NCBI RefSeq assembly: GCF_004358185.1 | Contig: NZ_SMUV01000060.1 | Coordinates: 1-64,000 of the forward strand | Direction of reading: 5' to 3' | DNA: 64,000 nucleotides | From: Antarcticimicrobium luteum | GTDB taxonomy: Bacteria > Pseudomonadota > Alphaproteobacteria > Rhodobacterales > Rhodobacteraceae | Shown here: positions 8,012 to 18,048 of the stretch, one piece after another | How positions within the stretch are numbered: the first letter of the stretch is position 1 | Layout: every line of letters starts with the position of its first letter | Notes under the pieces: model-generated | Told to the model about the DNA's origin: nothing | The model's input: the letters and a program-made list of their open reading frames with translations, nothing else | Database searches by the model: none | Translations under genes and position numbers: made by a program

Positions 8012-8371
8012 TTAGGCGTTGACGGGCCAGTTCACCAGACCAAAGGGGTTGGCCGCGACAAAGCCGATCTTGTTCGACTTGGTCAGGCCGCCGGCGACCA
8101 TGCCGCACAGATACTGGGTCTCGTAGGTGCGGCCATAAACGCTTTTCAGGTTCGCGCCGTTGGTGGCGCCGGCGGGGGTGATGAACACGATGGCGGGATA
8201 TTGCTCGGCCAGTTCCGTGAAGGTGTCGGAATACCCGAAGGCCGACCCAAGGATAATGTTGGCACCGCGCTCGATAAACAATTCGGCCGCGGGGCGGATG
8301 GCGGTTGCGGATTCGGGGTTTTCCGCGGCTTGGGGAATCCGCGTGTCCAGATCGGTTTCAAGCCGTTTCAA
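8012..8371 (-). pseudogene. BMP-family substrate-binding protein fragment
   Basis: About 119 residues of a BMP/Med periplasmic binding protein. Segments include ELFIERGANIILGSAFGY, YETQYLCGMVAGG and IGFVAANPFGLVNW. The N-terminal signal peptide and first lobe are missing, and the C-terminal half is lost after NPFGLVNWPVNA. It belongs to the same decayed importer as the neighbouring ATPase-permease fusion. Between it and that fusion (7928-8011) nothing recognisable remains. Confidence 0.8.
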
Positions 8372-8532
8372 GCCGTTTTCGGGATTCGGCGATCGGAGGT
8401 TTTCCCGAACCGCTGACGGAAAATCCGGCGCCCCCGCCCGGACGCGCGGCGGCTGTTTATCCGCGGCCTATTTACGGGGCGGCGGGCTTGGGCTTCTATG
8501 CGGGGGAACTCAGGCACAGGGCGGGGACGCAG

Positions 8533-10785
8533 ATGACGGCGGAGGCAGGCAGACAGACGAAGGTGACGTCGAGCCATTGGGGAGCATTCGAGGTCGATGT
8601 GGAGGGCGACCGGATCGTTGCCACCCGGCCATTTGCGCCGGATCCGCATCCCTCGGCGATCCCGGCCATCCTGCCCGCGGCGGTCCATCATTCCAGCCGT
8701 GTCCGGCGCCCGGCCATTCGCCGCGGCTGGCTGGAGCGGCGCGCGCGCGACGGGCGGGGCAGCGACGATTTCGTCGAGCTGCCCTGGGACGAGGCGCTGG
8801 ACATCGCCGCGCGGGAACTGGACCGGGTGCGCCGGACCCATGGCAACGGGGCGATCTTCGGCGGCTCCTACGGCTGGGGCTCGGCCGGGCGGTTCCATCA
8901 CGCGCAAAGCCAGGTGCACCGGTTCCTGAACGCCAGCGGTGGGTATGTCGCCTCATTCGGCAGCTATTCGACCGGCTGCGCCCAGGCGATCATGCCGCAT
9001 GTGTTCGGCGGCGATTTCCTCAAGCTGCTGTATGAGCATCAGGACGGCTGGCCGGTGATCTGCGCCCATACCGAAACGCTGGTCATGTTCGGCGGCGTCA
9101 ACGCCAAGAACGCCCAGGTCAGCATGGGCGGGGTCAGCGAACATGACACCCTCGATTGGTTCGGGAAATTCGCCGACAAGGGCATGTACCGTGTCAATAT
9201 CGGCCCGCAGAGGTCGGATGCGCCCGAGGGCTGCGACTGGCTGCCGCTGCGCCCGGCCTCCGATAGCGCGCTGATGCTGGCGCTGGCCCATGTGCTGGAG
9301 CACGAGGGGCTGAGCGACCGCGATTTTCTTGCCCGCTGCACCACCGGATTCGACCGGTTCCGCGCCTATCTGATGGGAGAGAGCGACGGTCAGCCGAAAT
9401 CCCCCGACTGGGCGGCGCCGCTATGCGGTGTCGAGCCCGGGGCGATACGGGCTCTGGCGCGGCGGATGGCCACAACGCGGACCTTCATCACCGTGGCCTG
9501 GTCGCTGCAGCGGGGCGAGCATGGCGAACAGCCCTATTGGATGTCGGCGGTGCTGGCCGGGATGCTGGGGCAGATCGGTCTGCCCGGCGGCGGGGTCGGC
9601 TACGGATACGGCGCCATCGGTGGGGTGGGCAAATCGCTGAAGGGGTTGCGCGGCGTGACCCTGTCGCAGGGCGAAAACCCGGTAAAGGCGATGATCCCGG
9701 TGGCGCGGATTGGCGATATGCTGCGCAATCCCGGCCAGCTTTACGATTTCAACGGGCGGCGCGGGCCCTATCCGGATATCCGCCTGATTTACTGGGCCGG
9801 CGGCAACCCGTTCCACCATCATCAGGATCTCAACGCGCTGCATGAGGCCTGGGCAAAGCCCGAGACCATCATCGTCAACGAGCCGTGGTGGACCGCCACC
9901 GCCAAGCGCGCCGATATCGTGTTTCCGGCCACCACCCCCTATGAGCGCGAGGACATCGGGCGGACGAACCTGGACGATTACCTGTTTCACATGCCGCAAC
10001 TGATTCCGCCGGTGGGCGAGGCGCGCGACGATTACGCGATCTTTGCCGGGCTGGCCGAACGGATGGGGCTGGGCGAGGTCTTTACCGGGGGGCGAAGCGC
10101 GGCGGAGTGGATCGCGCAGCTTTACCAGGAGTATCGGGAGATGGCCGCCGCCGAGGGTGTCGAGGTGCCCGATCTCGAGGCGCTGAAGGCGTGCAACTGG
10201 GTCAGGCTTCCGATCCGGACAGAGGGGCCGAACCAGACGCTGTTTGCCCCGTTCCGCGAAGACCCGGAGGCGCATCCGCTCCAGACCCCTTCGGGCCGGA
10301 TCGAGATCTTTTCCGAGGTGATCGCCGGGTTCGGCTATGACGATTGCCCCGGCCATCCGGTCTGGCTGCCGCCGCGCGAATGGCTGGGGGCCGCGACCGG
10401 GGCGGCGCCGCTGCATCTGGTCTCGCCGCAGCCGGGCGACAAGCTGCACAGCCAGCTTGAAAGCGCGCTGGCCGATGTGCCCGGCGCCCGGCCGGTGATA
10501 TTGGTGATCCAGTCCGACGATGCCGCGGCGCGGGGGATCGAAACGGGCGATCTGCTGCGCGTATTCAATGCCCGCGGCGCCTGCCGGGCGCGGGCGCGGG
10601 TCACCGGCGCGATCCGTCAGGGGGTCGTGGCGCTGCCAACCGGGGCCTGGTTCGGCGATCCGGGCGGCAATCTCGATCCGCATGGCAATCCGAACGTGCT
10701 GACGCCGGATGTCGGCACCTCGCGGCTGGGGCAGGGGTGCAGCGCCCATACCGCGCTGGTCGAGGTGGCGCGGCTGGAGGAGTGA
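8533..10785 (+). CDS. Molybdopterin oxidoreductase, DMSO/biotin sulfoxide reductase type
   Basis: About 750 residues from ATG 8533. An open frame extends further upstream to 8305, but this ATG has a GGGCGGGG-type purine-rich stretch before it and starts at the family's N-terminus (SSHWGAFEVDVEGDRI). It has no Tat signal and no N-terminal FeS Cys motif, so it is predicted to be a cytoplasmic Mo-bisMGD enzyme like BisC. SYSTGC places Ser146 at the position of the Mo-ligand Ser of DMSO reductase. A C-terminal molybdopterin dinucleotide-binding domain covers about residues 620-745. Likely substrates are S- or N-oxides. It stands between a decayed importer and a convergent hydantoinase gene. Confidence 0.85.
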   Translation: MTAEAGRQTKVTSSHWGAFEVDVEGDRIVATRPFAPDPHPSAIPAILPAAVHHSSRVRRPAIRRGWLERRARDGRGSDDFVELPWDEALDIAARELDRVRRTHGNGAIFGGSYGWGSAGRFHHAQSQVHRFLNASGGYVASFGSYSTGCAQAIMPHVFGGDFLKLLYEHQDGWPVICAHTETLVMFGGVNAKNAQVSMGGVSEHDTLDWFGKFADKGMYRVNIGPQRSDAPEGCDWLPLRPASDSALMLALAHVLEHEGLSDRDFLARCTTGFDRFRAYLMGESDGQPKSPDWAAPLCGVEPGAIRALARRMATTRTFITVAWSLQRGEHGEQPYWMSAVLAGMLGQIGLPGGGVGYGYGAIGGVGKSLKGLRGVTLSQGENPVKAMIPVARIGDMLRNPGQLYDFNGRRGPYPDIRLIYWAGGNPFHHHQDLNALHEAWAKPETIIVNEPWWTATAKRADIVFPATTPYEREDIGRTNLDDYLFHMPQLIPPVGEARDDYAIFAGLAERMGLGEVFTGGRSAAEWIAQLYQEYREMAAAEGVEVPDLEALKACNWVRLPIRTEGPNQTLFAPFREDPEAHPLQTPSGRIEIFSEVIAGFGYDDCPGHPVWLPPREWLGAATGAAPLHLVSPQPGDKLHSQLESALADVPGARPVILVIQSDDAAARGIETGDLLRVFNARGACRARARVTGAIRQGVVALPTGAWFGDPGGNLDPHGNPNVLTPDVGTSRLGQGCSAHTALVEVARLEE

Positions 10786-10854
10786 GGCCCCCCGGCCAGG
10801 GCCTGCCGGCGCACCGAAACCGGCCGCCGGCAGCAGACCTGTCGCCCGGCGGCG

Positions 10855-13800
10855 TCAGTCCGTGCCGTAGCCGCCCGCCGTCGGCGTGACCACCACCACC
10901 GCGTCGCCCCCGGCCAGCCGGTTCTGGTCGGCGGCGCGCAGCACCTCCACGGTGCCATCGGCGCGGTGGATCTCGGTGCGGCCGACGCGGCCGGCGCCGC
11001 CGCCGGCGATGCCCTGTGGCGCGCGGCTGCGATGCGACGACAGGATCGCCATTTCCATGTCCTCGAGAAAGCGGATCCGGCGCGTGGTGCCGTCGCCGGC
11101 GTCGAAACGCCCGGTGCCGCCCGAGTCCCGGTCGATGCGGAACTCTTCCAGCACCACGGGATAGCGCAGCTCCAGCACCTCGGGGTCGGTCAGCCGCGAA
11201 TTGGTCATATGCACATGCACTGCGTCGGTGCCGGCAAAGCCGCTGCCGTCGTTGCGCAGGCCCGCCGGGCTGCCCGAGCAGAGCGTCTCGTAATACTGGT
11301 GGCGCGCATTGCCGAAGGTCAGGTTGTTCATCGTCCCCTGGCTGTTCGCCATCGCCCCCAGCGCCCCGAACAGCGCGTTGGTGACGTGCTGGCTGGTCTC
11401 GACATTGCCGGCGACCACCGCCGCCGGATAGCGCGGCGCCAGAACCGACCCTTCGGGGATCACGATCCTGACCGGACGGAGGCAGCCGGCGTTCATCGGG
11501 ATCGGCGATTCCACCATCACCCGGAAGACATAGAGCACCGCCGCCCGCGTCACCGGCTCGGGCGCGTTGAAGTTGTTGGCCTGCGCCTCGGAGGTGCCGG
11601 TGAAATCAACGGTCGCCTCACCCGCCTCGCGGTCGACGGTGATCTTCACCCGGATCACCTGCCCGGTGTCGGTGGGATAGGTGTATTCGCCGTCCGAGAG
11701 CCGGCCGATCACGCGGGCGACCTCGGCCGCGGCGTTGTCCTGCACATGGCCCATGTAGGCCTGTACAACGTCCAGCCCGAATTGCCCGATCATCGCCCGC
11801 AACTCGGCCACGCCGCGGGCGTTGGCGGCGACCTGCGCCTTGAGGTCGGCGATATTCTGATCGGGGTTGCGCGCGGGGTAGGCGTGATCGGTCAGCACCG
11901 CGCGGATCTCCGCCTCGCGGAAGCGGCCGTTTTCGACGAGTCTGAAGTTGTCGATCAGCACGCCCTCTTCGTCCACCGTGGTGGCCAGCGGAGTCATTGA
12001 GCCCGGCGCGACACCGCCGACGTCCGCGTGGTGCCCCCGCGAGGCGACCCAGAAAAGGATGGACTGGCCCGCCGCGTCAAAGACCGGGGTGACCACGGTG
12101 ATGTCGGGCAGATGGGTGCCGCCGTTGTAGGGCGCGTTCAGCGCATAGACATCGCCCGGGCGCACCTGGCCCCGGTTCAGCCGGATGACGGTTTCGACCG
12201 AGCGGTCCATCGAGCCCAGATGCACCGGCATATGCGGCGCATTGGCCACCAGCGCGCCATCGGCGTCGAAGACGGCGCAGGAGAAATCCAGCCGTTCCTT
12301 GATGTTCACCGAGCGGGCGGTCTTTTGCAGCGCCACGCCCATCTGCTCGGCGATGTTCATGAACAGGTTGTTGAACACCTCCAGCAGAACCGGGTCGGCC
12401 TCGGTCCCGATCGCCTTGTCGCGCGCGGCGGCCTCGACGCGGCTCATCAGGACATGGTCGCGGGCGGTCACCTCGGCGCGCCAGCCGGGTTCCACCACGA
12501 TGGTCTGGTTGGCCTCGATGATCAGGGCCGGTCCGGTCACGCCCAACCCCGGCGCCAGCGCCTCGCGGTGCACGACCCGGGCCGGCCAGGTCGTGCCGCC
12601 CGAAAAGAACGGCACCTCGGCCGCGGCCTCGGCCTCGCCGGCGGCGAGCAGGACGGCGGGTTCGGGGTCGGCGGCCGGCCCGGCGGCCTGGCCCTCGATC
12701 TCGGCGGCCTCGATGACCAGCGCGGTCTCGGGCGCGACAAAGCCGAACTCGGCCTCATGCGCGGCCTCGAAAATGGCGCGCGCCGCCTCCGCGTCGCCAT
12801 CCCAGGCGACCGGCAGGGCGGTGTCGGTTCCGGCATAGCGCAGATGCAGGTGCGGGATCAGGGTGATCTCCTCGTCGGCCACGCCCTGGGCGGTGAGGGC
12901 GCCGCGCACCTCGTTGGCCAGCGCCGAGAGCGCTGCGTCGGCGGCGGCGGTTCCGGCCCCGGTCAGCTCGGTCTCCAGTCCGCGCTGACGGACCTCGGTG
13001 ACGCGGGCCAGACCGATGCCATAGGCCGACAGCAGACCGGAGAGCGGATGCACCAGCACCTTGGTCATTCCCAGCGCATCGGCGACCAGGCAGGCGTGCT
13101 GCCCGCCGGCGCCGCCAAAGGCGTTGAGCAGATAGCGGGTCACGTCATAACCGCGCTGCACGCTGATCTTCTTGATGGCGTTGGCCATGTTCTCGACCGC
13201 GATGCGCAGAAACCCCTCGGCCACCTCCTCGGGGCGCTTGCCCTCCTGCACGGCGATCCCGGCGAATTTCGCCGCCACCGCGTCGCGGTCGAGCGGCTGG
13301 TCCTGGCCGGGGCCGAAGATTGCCGGGAAATAATCCGGGTTGAGCTTGCCCAGCATCACGTTGGCGTCGGTCACCGTCAGCGGCCCGCCGCGGCGATAGC
13401 AGGCCGGCCCGGGATCGGCGCCGGCGCTGTCCGGGCCGACGCGGAATCGGCCCGGCTCGGCATGCAGGATCGAGCCGCCGCCGGCGGCCACGGTGTGAAC
13501 CCGCAGCATCGGCGCGCGCATCCGCACGCCGGCGACCTGAGTCTCGAAGGCGCGTTCGAAACTGCCGTCGAAATGAGCCACATCGGTCGAGGTCCCGCCC
13601 ATGTCGAAGCCGATCACCCGATCCTCTCCGGCGATCTGGCCGGTGCGGGCCATGCCGACGACCCCCCCGGCCGGCCCGGAGAGGATCGCGTCGCGCCCCT
13701 TGAACCGGTCGGCGGCGGTCAGCCCGCCCGAGGACATCATGAATTGCAGCGTCGGCCCCGGCTGGTCCGGCGGTGTGGCGCCGAGCGCGCCGGCGACCCG

Positions 13801-14481
13801 CTCGACATAGCGCGACAGGATCGGGGTGAGATAGGCGTCGACCACGGTGGTGTCGCCGCGTCCGACCAGTTTGATCAGGGGCGAGACCTCGTGGCTGACC
13901 GAAACCTGGTCAAAACCGGCGTCCCGGGCGGCCCGGGCCAGAAGCCTTTCATGTTCGGGCGCGGTCCATCCGTGCATCAGCACGATCGCCACCGCCCCGA
14001 TGCCGTCGGCGCGGGCCTGATCCAGTACCCGGCGGGCGGCGTCGAGGTCGAGATCCCGCTCGACCGTGCCATCGACGCGGACCCGTTCGTCCACCTCGGC
14101 GACACGCTCATAGAGCATTTCGGGCAGGACGATTTCCTTGGCGAAGATGTCGGGGCGGTCCTGGTAGCCGATTCGCAGCGCGTCGCGGAACCCTTTGGTG
14201 ATCAGCAGCAGGGTCCGGTCGCCCTTGCGCTCCAGCAGCGCATTGGTCGCAACGGTGGTGCCCATGCGGACGGTGCCGACCCGCCCGGGCGGGATGGCGC
14301 CCGTCGGCACGTCGAGAAAGCGGCGGATGCCCTCGATCGCGGCGTCGTCGTAGACTCCGGGGTTCTCGGACAGCAGCTTCATCGCCGACAGCGCACCCGA
14401 GGGATCGCGCCCGATCACATCGGTAAAGGTGCCGCCCCGGTCGATCCAGAAATCCCAGCGGCCTGCCAACATATCGCTCAT
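10855..14481 (-). CDS. 5-oxoprolinase / hydantoinase A-B fusion
   Basis: A single 1208-residue chain with a HyuA-type domain (about residues 10-690) followed by a HyuB-type domain (about 695-1200). [13 protein letters not shown] near residue 12 is the N-terminal nucleotide-binding signature. [16 protein letters not shown] near residue 290 and [20 protein letters not shown] further on are family motifs. The fusion is typical of ATP-dependent 5-oxoprolinase (5-oxoproline to glutamate), but N-methylhydantoinases share the fold, so the substrate is not fixed. It is divergent from a TRAP transporter operon with 140 bp between, suggesting that the transporter brings in its substrate. Confidence 0.85.
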   Translation of the reverse strand: MSDMLAGRWDFWIDRGGTFTDVIGRDPSGALSAMKLLSENPGVYDDAAIEGIRRFLDVPTGAIPPGRVGTVRMGTTVATNALLERKGDRTLLLITKGFRDALRIGYQDRPDIFAKEIVLPEMLYERVAEVDERVRVDGTVERDLDLDAARRVLDQARADGIGAVAIVLMHGWTAPEHERLLARAARDAGFDQVSVSHEVSPLIKLVGRGDTTVVDAYLTPILSRYVERVAGALGATPPDQPGPTLQFMMSSGGLTAADRFKGRDAILSGPAGGVVGMARTGQIAGEDRVIGFDMGGTSTDVAHFDGSFERAFETQVAGVRMRAPMLRVHTVAAGGGSILHAEPGRFRVGPDSAGADPGPACYRRGGPLTVTDANVMLGKLNPDYFPAIFGPGQDQPLDRDAVAAKFAGIAVQEGKRPEEVAEGFLRIAVENMANAIKKISVQRGYDVTRYLLNAFGGAGGQHACLVADALGMTKVLVHPLSGLLSAYGIGLARVTEVRQRGLETELTGAGTAAADAALSALANEVRGALTAQGVADEEITLIPHLHLRYAGTDTALPVAWDGDAEAARAIFEAAHEAEFGFVAPETALVIEAAEIEGQAAGPAADPEPAVLLAAGEAEAAAEVPFFSGGTTWPARVVHREALAPGLGVTGPALIIEANQTIVVEPGWRAEVTARDHVLMSRVEAAARDKAIGTEADPVLLEVFNNLFMNIAEQMGVALQKTARSVNIKERLDFSCAVFDADGALVANAPHMPVHLGSMDRSVETVIRLNRGQVRPGDVYALNAPYNGGTHLPDITVVTPVFDAAGQSILFWVASRGHHADVGGVAPGSMTPLATTVDEEGVLIDNFRLVENGRFREAEIRAVLTDHAYPARNPDQNIADLKAQVAANARGVAELRAMIGQFGLDVVQAYMGHVQDNAAAEVARVIGRLSDGEYTYPTDTGQVIRVKITVDREAGEATVDFTGTSEAQANNFNAPEPVTRAAVLYVFRVMVESPIPMNAGCLRPVRIVIPEGSVLAPRYPAAVVAGNVETSQHVTNALFGALGAMANSQGTMNNLTFGNARHQYYETLCSGSPAGLRNDGSGFAGTDAVHVHMTNSRLTDPEVLELRYPVVLEEFRIDRDSGGTGRFDAGDGTTRRIRFLEDMEMAILSSHRSRAPQGIAGGGAGRVGRTEIHRADGTVEVLRAADQNRLAGGDAVVVVTPTAGGYGTD

Positions 14482-14515
14482 CCCCGAGCTCCCTCAGATC
14501 AACTTCATCTCCAAA

Positions 14516-14544
14516 ATGTTGACAAATTGTCAGTGTCTGGTCAA
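14516..14544. promoter_or_regulatory. Divergent promoter region with operator dyad
   Basis: The dyad TGACA-AAT-TGTCA lies at 14520-14532. On the minus strand, TTGACC (14539-14544), 17 bases and CAACAT (14516-14521) make a plausible promoter for the hydantoinase gene, with the dyad covering the spacer and the edge of the -10. On the plus strand, TTGACA at 14519-14524 could be a -35 for the TRAP operon, but its -10 is weak. The winged-helix regulator encoded in the TRAP operon is the obvious candidate to bind here. Confidence 0.55.
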
Positions 14545-14621
14545 GCTATCCCGTAACCGGGCCAAGGGCGGCAGCCCGGGAGTGTCGAGACGCCGCCCGC
14601 CAGACCACAGGGAAAACAACG

Positions 14622-15602
14622 ATGACCATCAGTCTTTTCCGCAGCCTGCCGGGCGCGCTTGTCGCCGCGGTCCTCGCGCTGCCCGCCGCCGCCGCCAACT
14701 GGGATATGCCGACCCCCTATGGCGACAGCGTGTTTCATACCCAGAACATCCAGCAATTCGCCACCGATGTGGCCAGCGCCACCGGCGGCGCGCTGGAGAT
14801 CACCGTGCATTCGGCCGGATCGCTCTATGCCCACCCCGAGATCAAGGATTCCGTGCGCCGCGGGCTGGCCCCGATCGGCGAGGTGCTGATGTCGCGGCTG
14901 GCCAACGAGGATCCGGTCTTTGCTGTCGATTCGATCCCGTTCCTGGCATCAAGCTATGCGGAGGCCCGGGCGCTGTGGGACGCGTCGCGCCCGCTGGTGG
15001 AGCAGAAGCTGGCGGCGCAGGGGCTGACGCTGCTGTTTGCGGTGCCGTGGCCGGGACAGAGCATCTATACCAAGGCGCCGATCGACTCGACCGAGGCGCT
15101 GCAGGGGGCGTCGTTCCGCGCCTATAACGCGGCGACCGAGCGGCTGGCGCAGCTGATGGGGGCAGTGCCGACGCAGGTCGAAACCGGCGACATTCCGACC
15201 GCCTTTGCCACCGGCCGGGTCGCCGCGATGATCACCTCGCCCTCCACCGGCGTGTCCAGCCAGGCCTGGGATTTCACCTCGGACTACACCGACACGCAAG
15301 CCTGGCTGCCCAAGAACATGGTGATCGTGAACACCAAGGCGTTCGAGGCCCTGCCGGAGGATCAGCGCGCCGCGATCCGCGAAGCCGCCTCGGTGGCAGA
15401 GACCCGGGGCTGGGAGATGTCGGCCAAGGAGACCGACGCGAAGATGGCGACGCTGAAAGAGAACGGCATGACCGTCGCGGCGCCCTCCGAGACGCTGAAG
15501 GCGCAGCTGGCTGGCATCGGCAAGACCATGACCGAAGAATGGCTCGAGAAGGCCGGCGAGGAAGGCCAAAAGGTCATCGGCGATTATCAGTCGAACATGT
15601 GA
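14622..15602 (+). CDS. dctP: TRAP transporter substrate-binding protein (DctP family)
   Basis: A 326-residue periplasmic solute receptor with a clear signal peptide (about residues 1-24, ending AAAA before NWDMPTPYG). The DctP fold shows in FRAYNAATERLAQLMGAVP (the region with the substrate-binding Arg) and IPTAFATGRVAAMITSP. It binds a carboxylate-type ligand and delivers it to the DctQ-DctM membrane pair encoded next. First gene of a plus-strand operon divergent from the hydantoinase gene. The ligand is unknown; 5-oxoproline, a hydantoin product or a related carboxylate is the inference from context. Confidence 0.9.
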   Translation: MTISLFRSLPGALVAAVLALPAAAANWDMPTPYGDSVFHTQNIQQFATDVASATGGALEITVHSAGSLYAHPEIKDSVRRGLAPIGEVLMSRLANEDPVFAVDSIPFLASSYAEARALWDASRPLVEQKLAAQGLTLLFAVPWPGQSIYTKAPIDSTEALQGASFRAYNAATERLAQLMGAVPTQVETGDIPTAFATGRVAAMITSPSTGVSSQAWDFTSDYTDTQAWLPKNMVIVNTKAFEALPEDQRAAIREAASVAETRGWEMSAKETDAKMATLKENGMTVAAPSETLKAQLAGIGKTMTEEWLEKAGEEGQKVIGDYQSNM

Positions 15603-15608
15603 TCGCGC

Positions 15609-15632
15609 GGGCGGGGCCGTCCGGCCCCGCCC
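15609..15632 (+). promoter_or_regulatory. mRNA hairpin between dctP and dctQ
   Basis: A perfect 10-bp GC stem (GGGCGGGGCC / GGCCCCGCCC) with loop GTCC. No real T-tract follows, only CCCTTCTT. Such hairpins often stabilise the upstream message so that the binding protein is made in excess over the membrane subunits. Confidence 0.5.
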
Positions 15633-15666
15633 CCTTCTTACTTGATATTCATTCCGGAGGGCCGCG

Positions 15667-16218
15667 ATGCGCCGGACGCTCGACCGTCTTTACGAGGCCG
15701 CGTTATGGCTGGCCGCCGTCACCTTTGCCCTGATCGCGGTGCTGGTGCTGCTGCAGATCGTCGGGCGGCTGATCGACCGCGCCGCGCGGGCGCTGGCCCT
15801 GCCGCCGCTGGGCTGGACGATCCCGTCGCTGGCGGAATTCGGCGCCTTTCTCTTTACCGGGGCTGTGTTCCTCGGCCTGGCCGGCACATTGCAGGCCGGC
15901 AGTCATGTGCGGGTGAAGCTGCTGGTTCAGGCGCTGCCGGGCCGGCCGGCGCGCTGGCTGAGCGTCGCGGTCTGCGCGGCGGCGGCGGCGCTGGCCGGTT
16001 TCGCCGCCTGGTCGAGCGCGCTTCAGGCGCTGGACAGCCTTGAATTCGGATCGGTCAGCTACGGGACCATTCCGATCCCGCTGGCCATCCCGCAGGGGGT
16101 GATGACCGCCGGTCTCGGGCTGTTCTGCCTGGCGTTGACCGACGCCATGGCGACGCTTGCCCGAGGCGGCGAGCCGGCGCATCAGGCCGCCGAAACCCGA
16201 ACCGAGACCGGAGAGTAA
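15667..16218 (+). CDS. dctQ: TRAP transporter small permease (DctQ family)
   Basis: A 183-residue protein with four hydrophobic segments (about residues 13-33, 52-75, 95-115, 132-152), the usual DctQ topology. It pairs with DctM to form the membrane part of the TRAP transporter. Start ATG has GGAGG seven bases upstream. The gene is 1 base from the dctM start. Confidence 0.85.
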   Translation: MRRTLDRLYEAALWLAAVTFALIAVLVLLQIVGRLIDRAARALALPPLGWTIPSLAEFGAFLFTGAVFLGLAGTLQAGSHVRVKLLVQALPGRPARWLSVAVCAAAAALAGFAAWSSALQALDSLEFGSVSYGTIPIPLAIPQGVMTAGLGLFCLALTDAMATLARGGEPAHQAAETRTETGE

Positions 16219-16219
16219 C

Positions 16220-17524
16220 ATGGAGATCGCCACACTCGCACCGCTGCTGCTGGTCGTGCTTTTCGGCGCGCTGGCCACCGGTCTCTGGGTCGGCTTCGCG
16301 CTGATCGCGGTCGGGCTGGTCGCCATGCTGGCCGCTGCCCCGGCACCGGCGTCGCTGGTGTTCGCCACCAAGGTCTGGGGGGGATTGACGGTCTGGGATC
16401 TGACCGCGCTGCCGATGTTCATCTGGATGGGCGAGATTCTGGTACGCTCGCGGCTGTCCTCGGACATGTTCTCGGGGCTGGCGCCGTTTACCGCGCGGCT
16501 GCCGGGCCGGCTGCTGCATGTCAACGTGCTGGGCTGTGCGCTGTTCGCGGCGGTCTCGGGCTCGTCGGCGGCGACCACGGCCACCATCGGGCGGATGTCG
16601 CTGCCCGAGCTCAGGGCGCGCGGCTATGACGACCGGATGGCGATCGGCACCCTGGCGGGGTCGGGCACCTTCGGCTTTCTGATCCCGCCGTCGATCATCC
16701 TGATCGTCTACGGCGCGGCGACCGAGCAGTCGATCGCCCGTCTGTTCCTGGCCGGCGTGCTGCCAGGGCTGATGCTGGCGACGCTGTTTGCCGGCTACAT
16801 CATGATCTGGGCGACGCTGAACCGGGACAAGATGCCCCCGGCCGAGCCCCCGGTCGGCCGGCGCGAGGCGATCCGGGCGGCGAGCCGCCTGCTGCCGGTG
16901 GTGGGGCTGATCATGGCGGTGATCGGGTCGATCTATCTGGGCATCGCCAGCCCGACCGAGGCGGCGGTGATCGGGGTGACCGGCGCGGTGATCCTGGCGG
17001 GCGCCACCGGCGCGCTGAGCTGGGGCGGGTTCTTCGAGGCGCTGCGGGCGGCGACGGTGACCACCTGCATGATCGCCTTCATCCTCGCCGGCGCCGCCTT
17101 TCTGACCGTGGCGATGGGCTATACCGGCATTCCGCGTGAACTGGCGCGGGCGATCGGCGCGATGGGGCTGTCGCCCTATGCGCTGCTGGCGATGCTGACG
17201 GTATTCTTTATCGTCATGGGGATGTTCCTTGACGGCATCTCGATCGTGGTGCTGACCGTCTCGATCATCCTGCCGATGGTGACCGCCGCGGGGATCGACC
17301 CGATCTGGTTCGGGGTGTTTCTGGTGCTGGTGGTGGAGATGAGCCAGATCACCCCGCCGGTCGGATTCAACCTTTTTGTCATCCAGACCATCACCGGGCG
17401 CGACATCTTTGCGGTGGCGCGCTATGCGGCGCCGTTCTTTGCGCTGCTGGTGCTGGCGGTGGCGCTGTTGTCGCTGTTTCCGGGGATCGCGCTCTGGCTG
17501 CCCGGCACGATGTTGTCGCGATGA
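16220..17524 (+). CDS. dctM: TRAP transporter large permease (DctM family)
   Basis: A 434-residue protein from ATG 16220, with about twelve hydrophobic segments. Family motifs include LPMFIWMGEILVRS, VSGSSAATTATIG and GTFGFLIPPSIILIVYG, then the late segment ITPPVGFNLFVIQ. It catalyses Na+- or H+-driven uptake with DctQ and DctP. The start was chosen at the GAGAGTAAC-ATG site rather than a frame-extended upstream codon inside dctQ. Its stop overlaps the following regulator start (ATGA). Confidence 0.9.
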   Translation: MEIATLAPLLLVVLFGALATGLWVGFALIAVGLVAMLAAAPAPASLVFATKVWGGLTVWDLTALPMFIWMGEILVRSRLSSDMFSGLAPFTARLPGRLLHVNVLGCALFAAVSGSSAATTATIGRMSLPELRARGYDDRMAIGTLAGSGTFGFLIPPSIILIVYGAATEQSIARLFLAGVLPGLMLATLFAGYIMIWATLNRDKMPPAEPPVGRREAIRAASRLLPVVGLIMAVIGSIYLGIASPTEAAVIGVTGAVILAGATGALSWGGFFEALRAATVTTCMIAFILAGAAFLTVAMGYTGIPRELARAIGAMGLSPYALLAMLTVFFIVMGMFLDGISIVVLTVSIILPMVTAAGIDPIWFGVFLVLVVEMSQITPPVGFNLFVIQTITGRDIFAVARYAAPFFALLVLAVALLSLFPGIALWLPGTMLSR

Positions 17525-18048
17525 GCGGGCCGGATCATTCCCGCCGCATCGGCCCGGTCGTCAGCTCGGCGCACCTGGCCGCCTCCGGGCTGCCCGAGCT
17601 CTCTGAGGTCGAGTATGCGCTGACCATGGCCAACCATGCGTTCCAGCGCTGGATCACCCGCTGCATGGATGCCTCCGGCGCGCCCGGGATGGCGCCGCTC
17701 GAGGTGCTGATCCTGCATCTGGTCAATCACCGCGACCGGTCCAAGACGCTCGCCGATATCCGGCTGGTCCTGCATATCGAGGACGCCCATCTGGTCAGCT
17801 ACGCGGTGCGCAAGCTGTCCGAACGCGGGCTGGTGCACACCGCGCGCAAGGGCAAGGAGAAGACTGTCGAGATCACCGCCGAGGGGGCCGCGCTCTGCGC
17901 CCGCTACGCCGAGGTGCGCGAGGCGCTGCTGGTCGAGCTGGCCCGCGAGACCGGCTTCGCCCCCGACGAGATGTCGCGGCTGGCGGCGCTGCTGCGGACG
18001 ATCTCGGGCAGTTACGACCATGCCGCCCGGGCGGCGACGACGCTGTGA
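17521..18048 (+). CDS. Winged-helix regulator, MarR-like
   Basis: A 175-residue protein. Residues about 60-150 form a winged helix: a helix-turn-helix around SKTLADIRLVLHIEDAHLV then SYAVRKLSERGLV, and the wing HTARKGKEKTVEITAEG. It is embedded by 4-base overlaps between dctM and the exporter gene, so it is co-expressed with the transporter. It probably senses a metabolite of the pathway and acts on the divergent control region at about 14520. Ligand and mode are unknown. Confidence 0.75.
   Translation: MSGPDHSRRIGPVVSSAHLAASGLPELSEVEYALTMANHAFQRWITRCMDASGAPGMAPLEVLILHLVNHRDRSKTLADIRLVLHIEDAHLVSYAVRKLSERGLVHTARKGKEKTVEITAEGAALCARYAEVREALLVELARETGFAPDEMSRLAALLRTISGSYDHAARAATTL

Noticed and set aside
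8305-8532. Upstream extension of the molybdopterin oxidoreductase frame.
   Set aside because: The extension is antisense to the BMP-fragment pseudogene, is Pro/Arg-rich, and is not a Tat signal; ATG 8533 starts at the family N-terminus.
12028-14556. An 842-codon plus-strand frame.
   Set aside because: Antisense to the hydantoinase gene, which has strong family motifs; no ribosome-binding site or motif in the plus frame.
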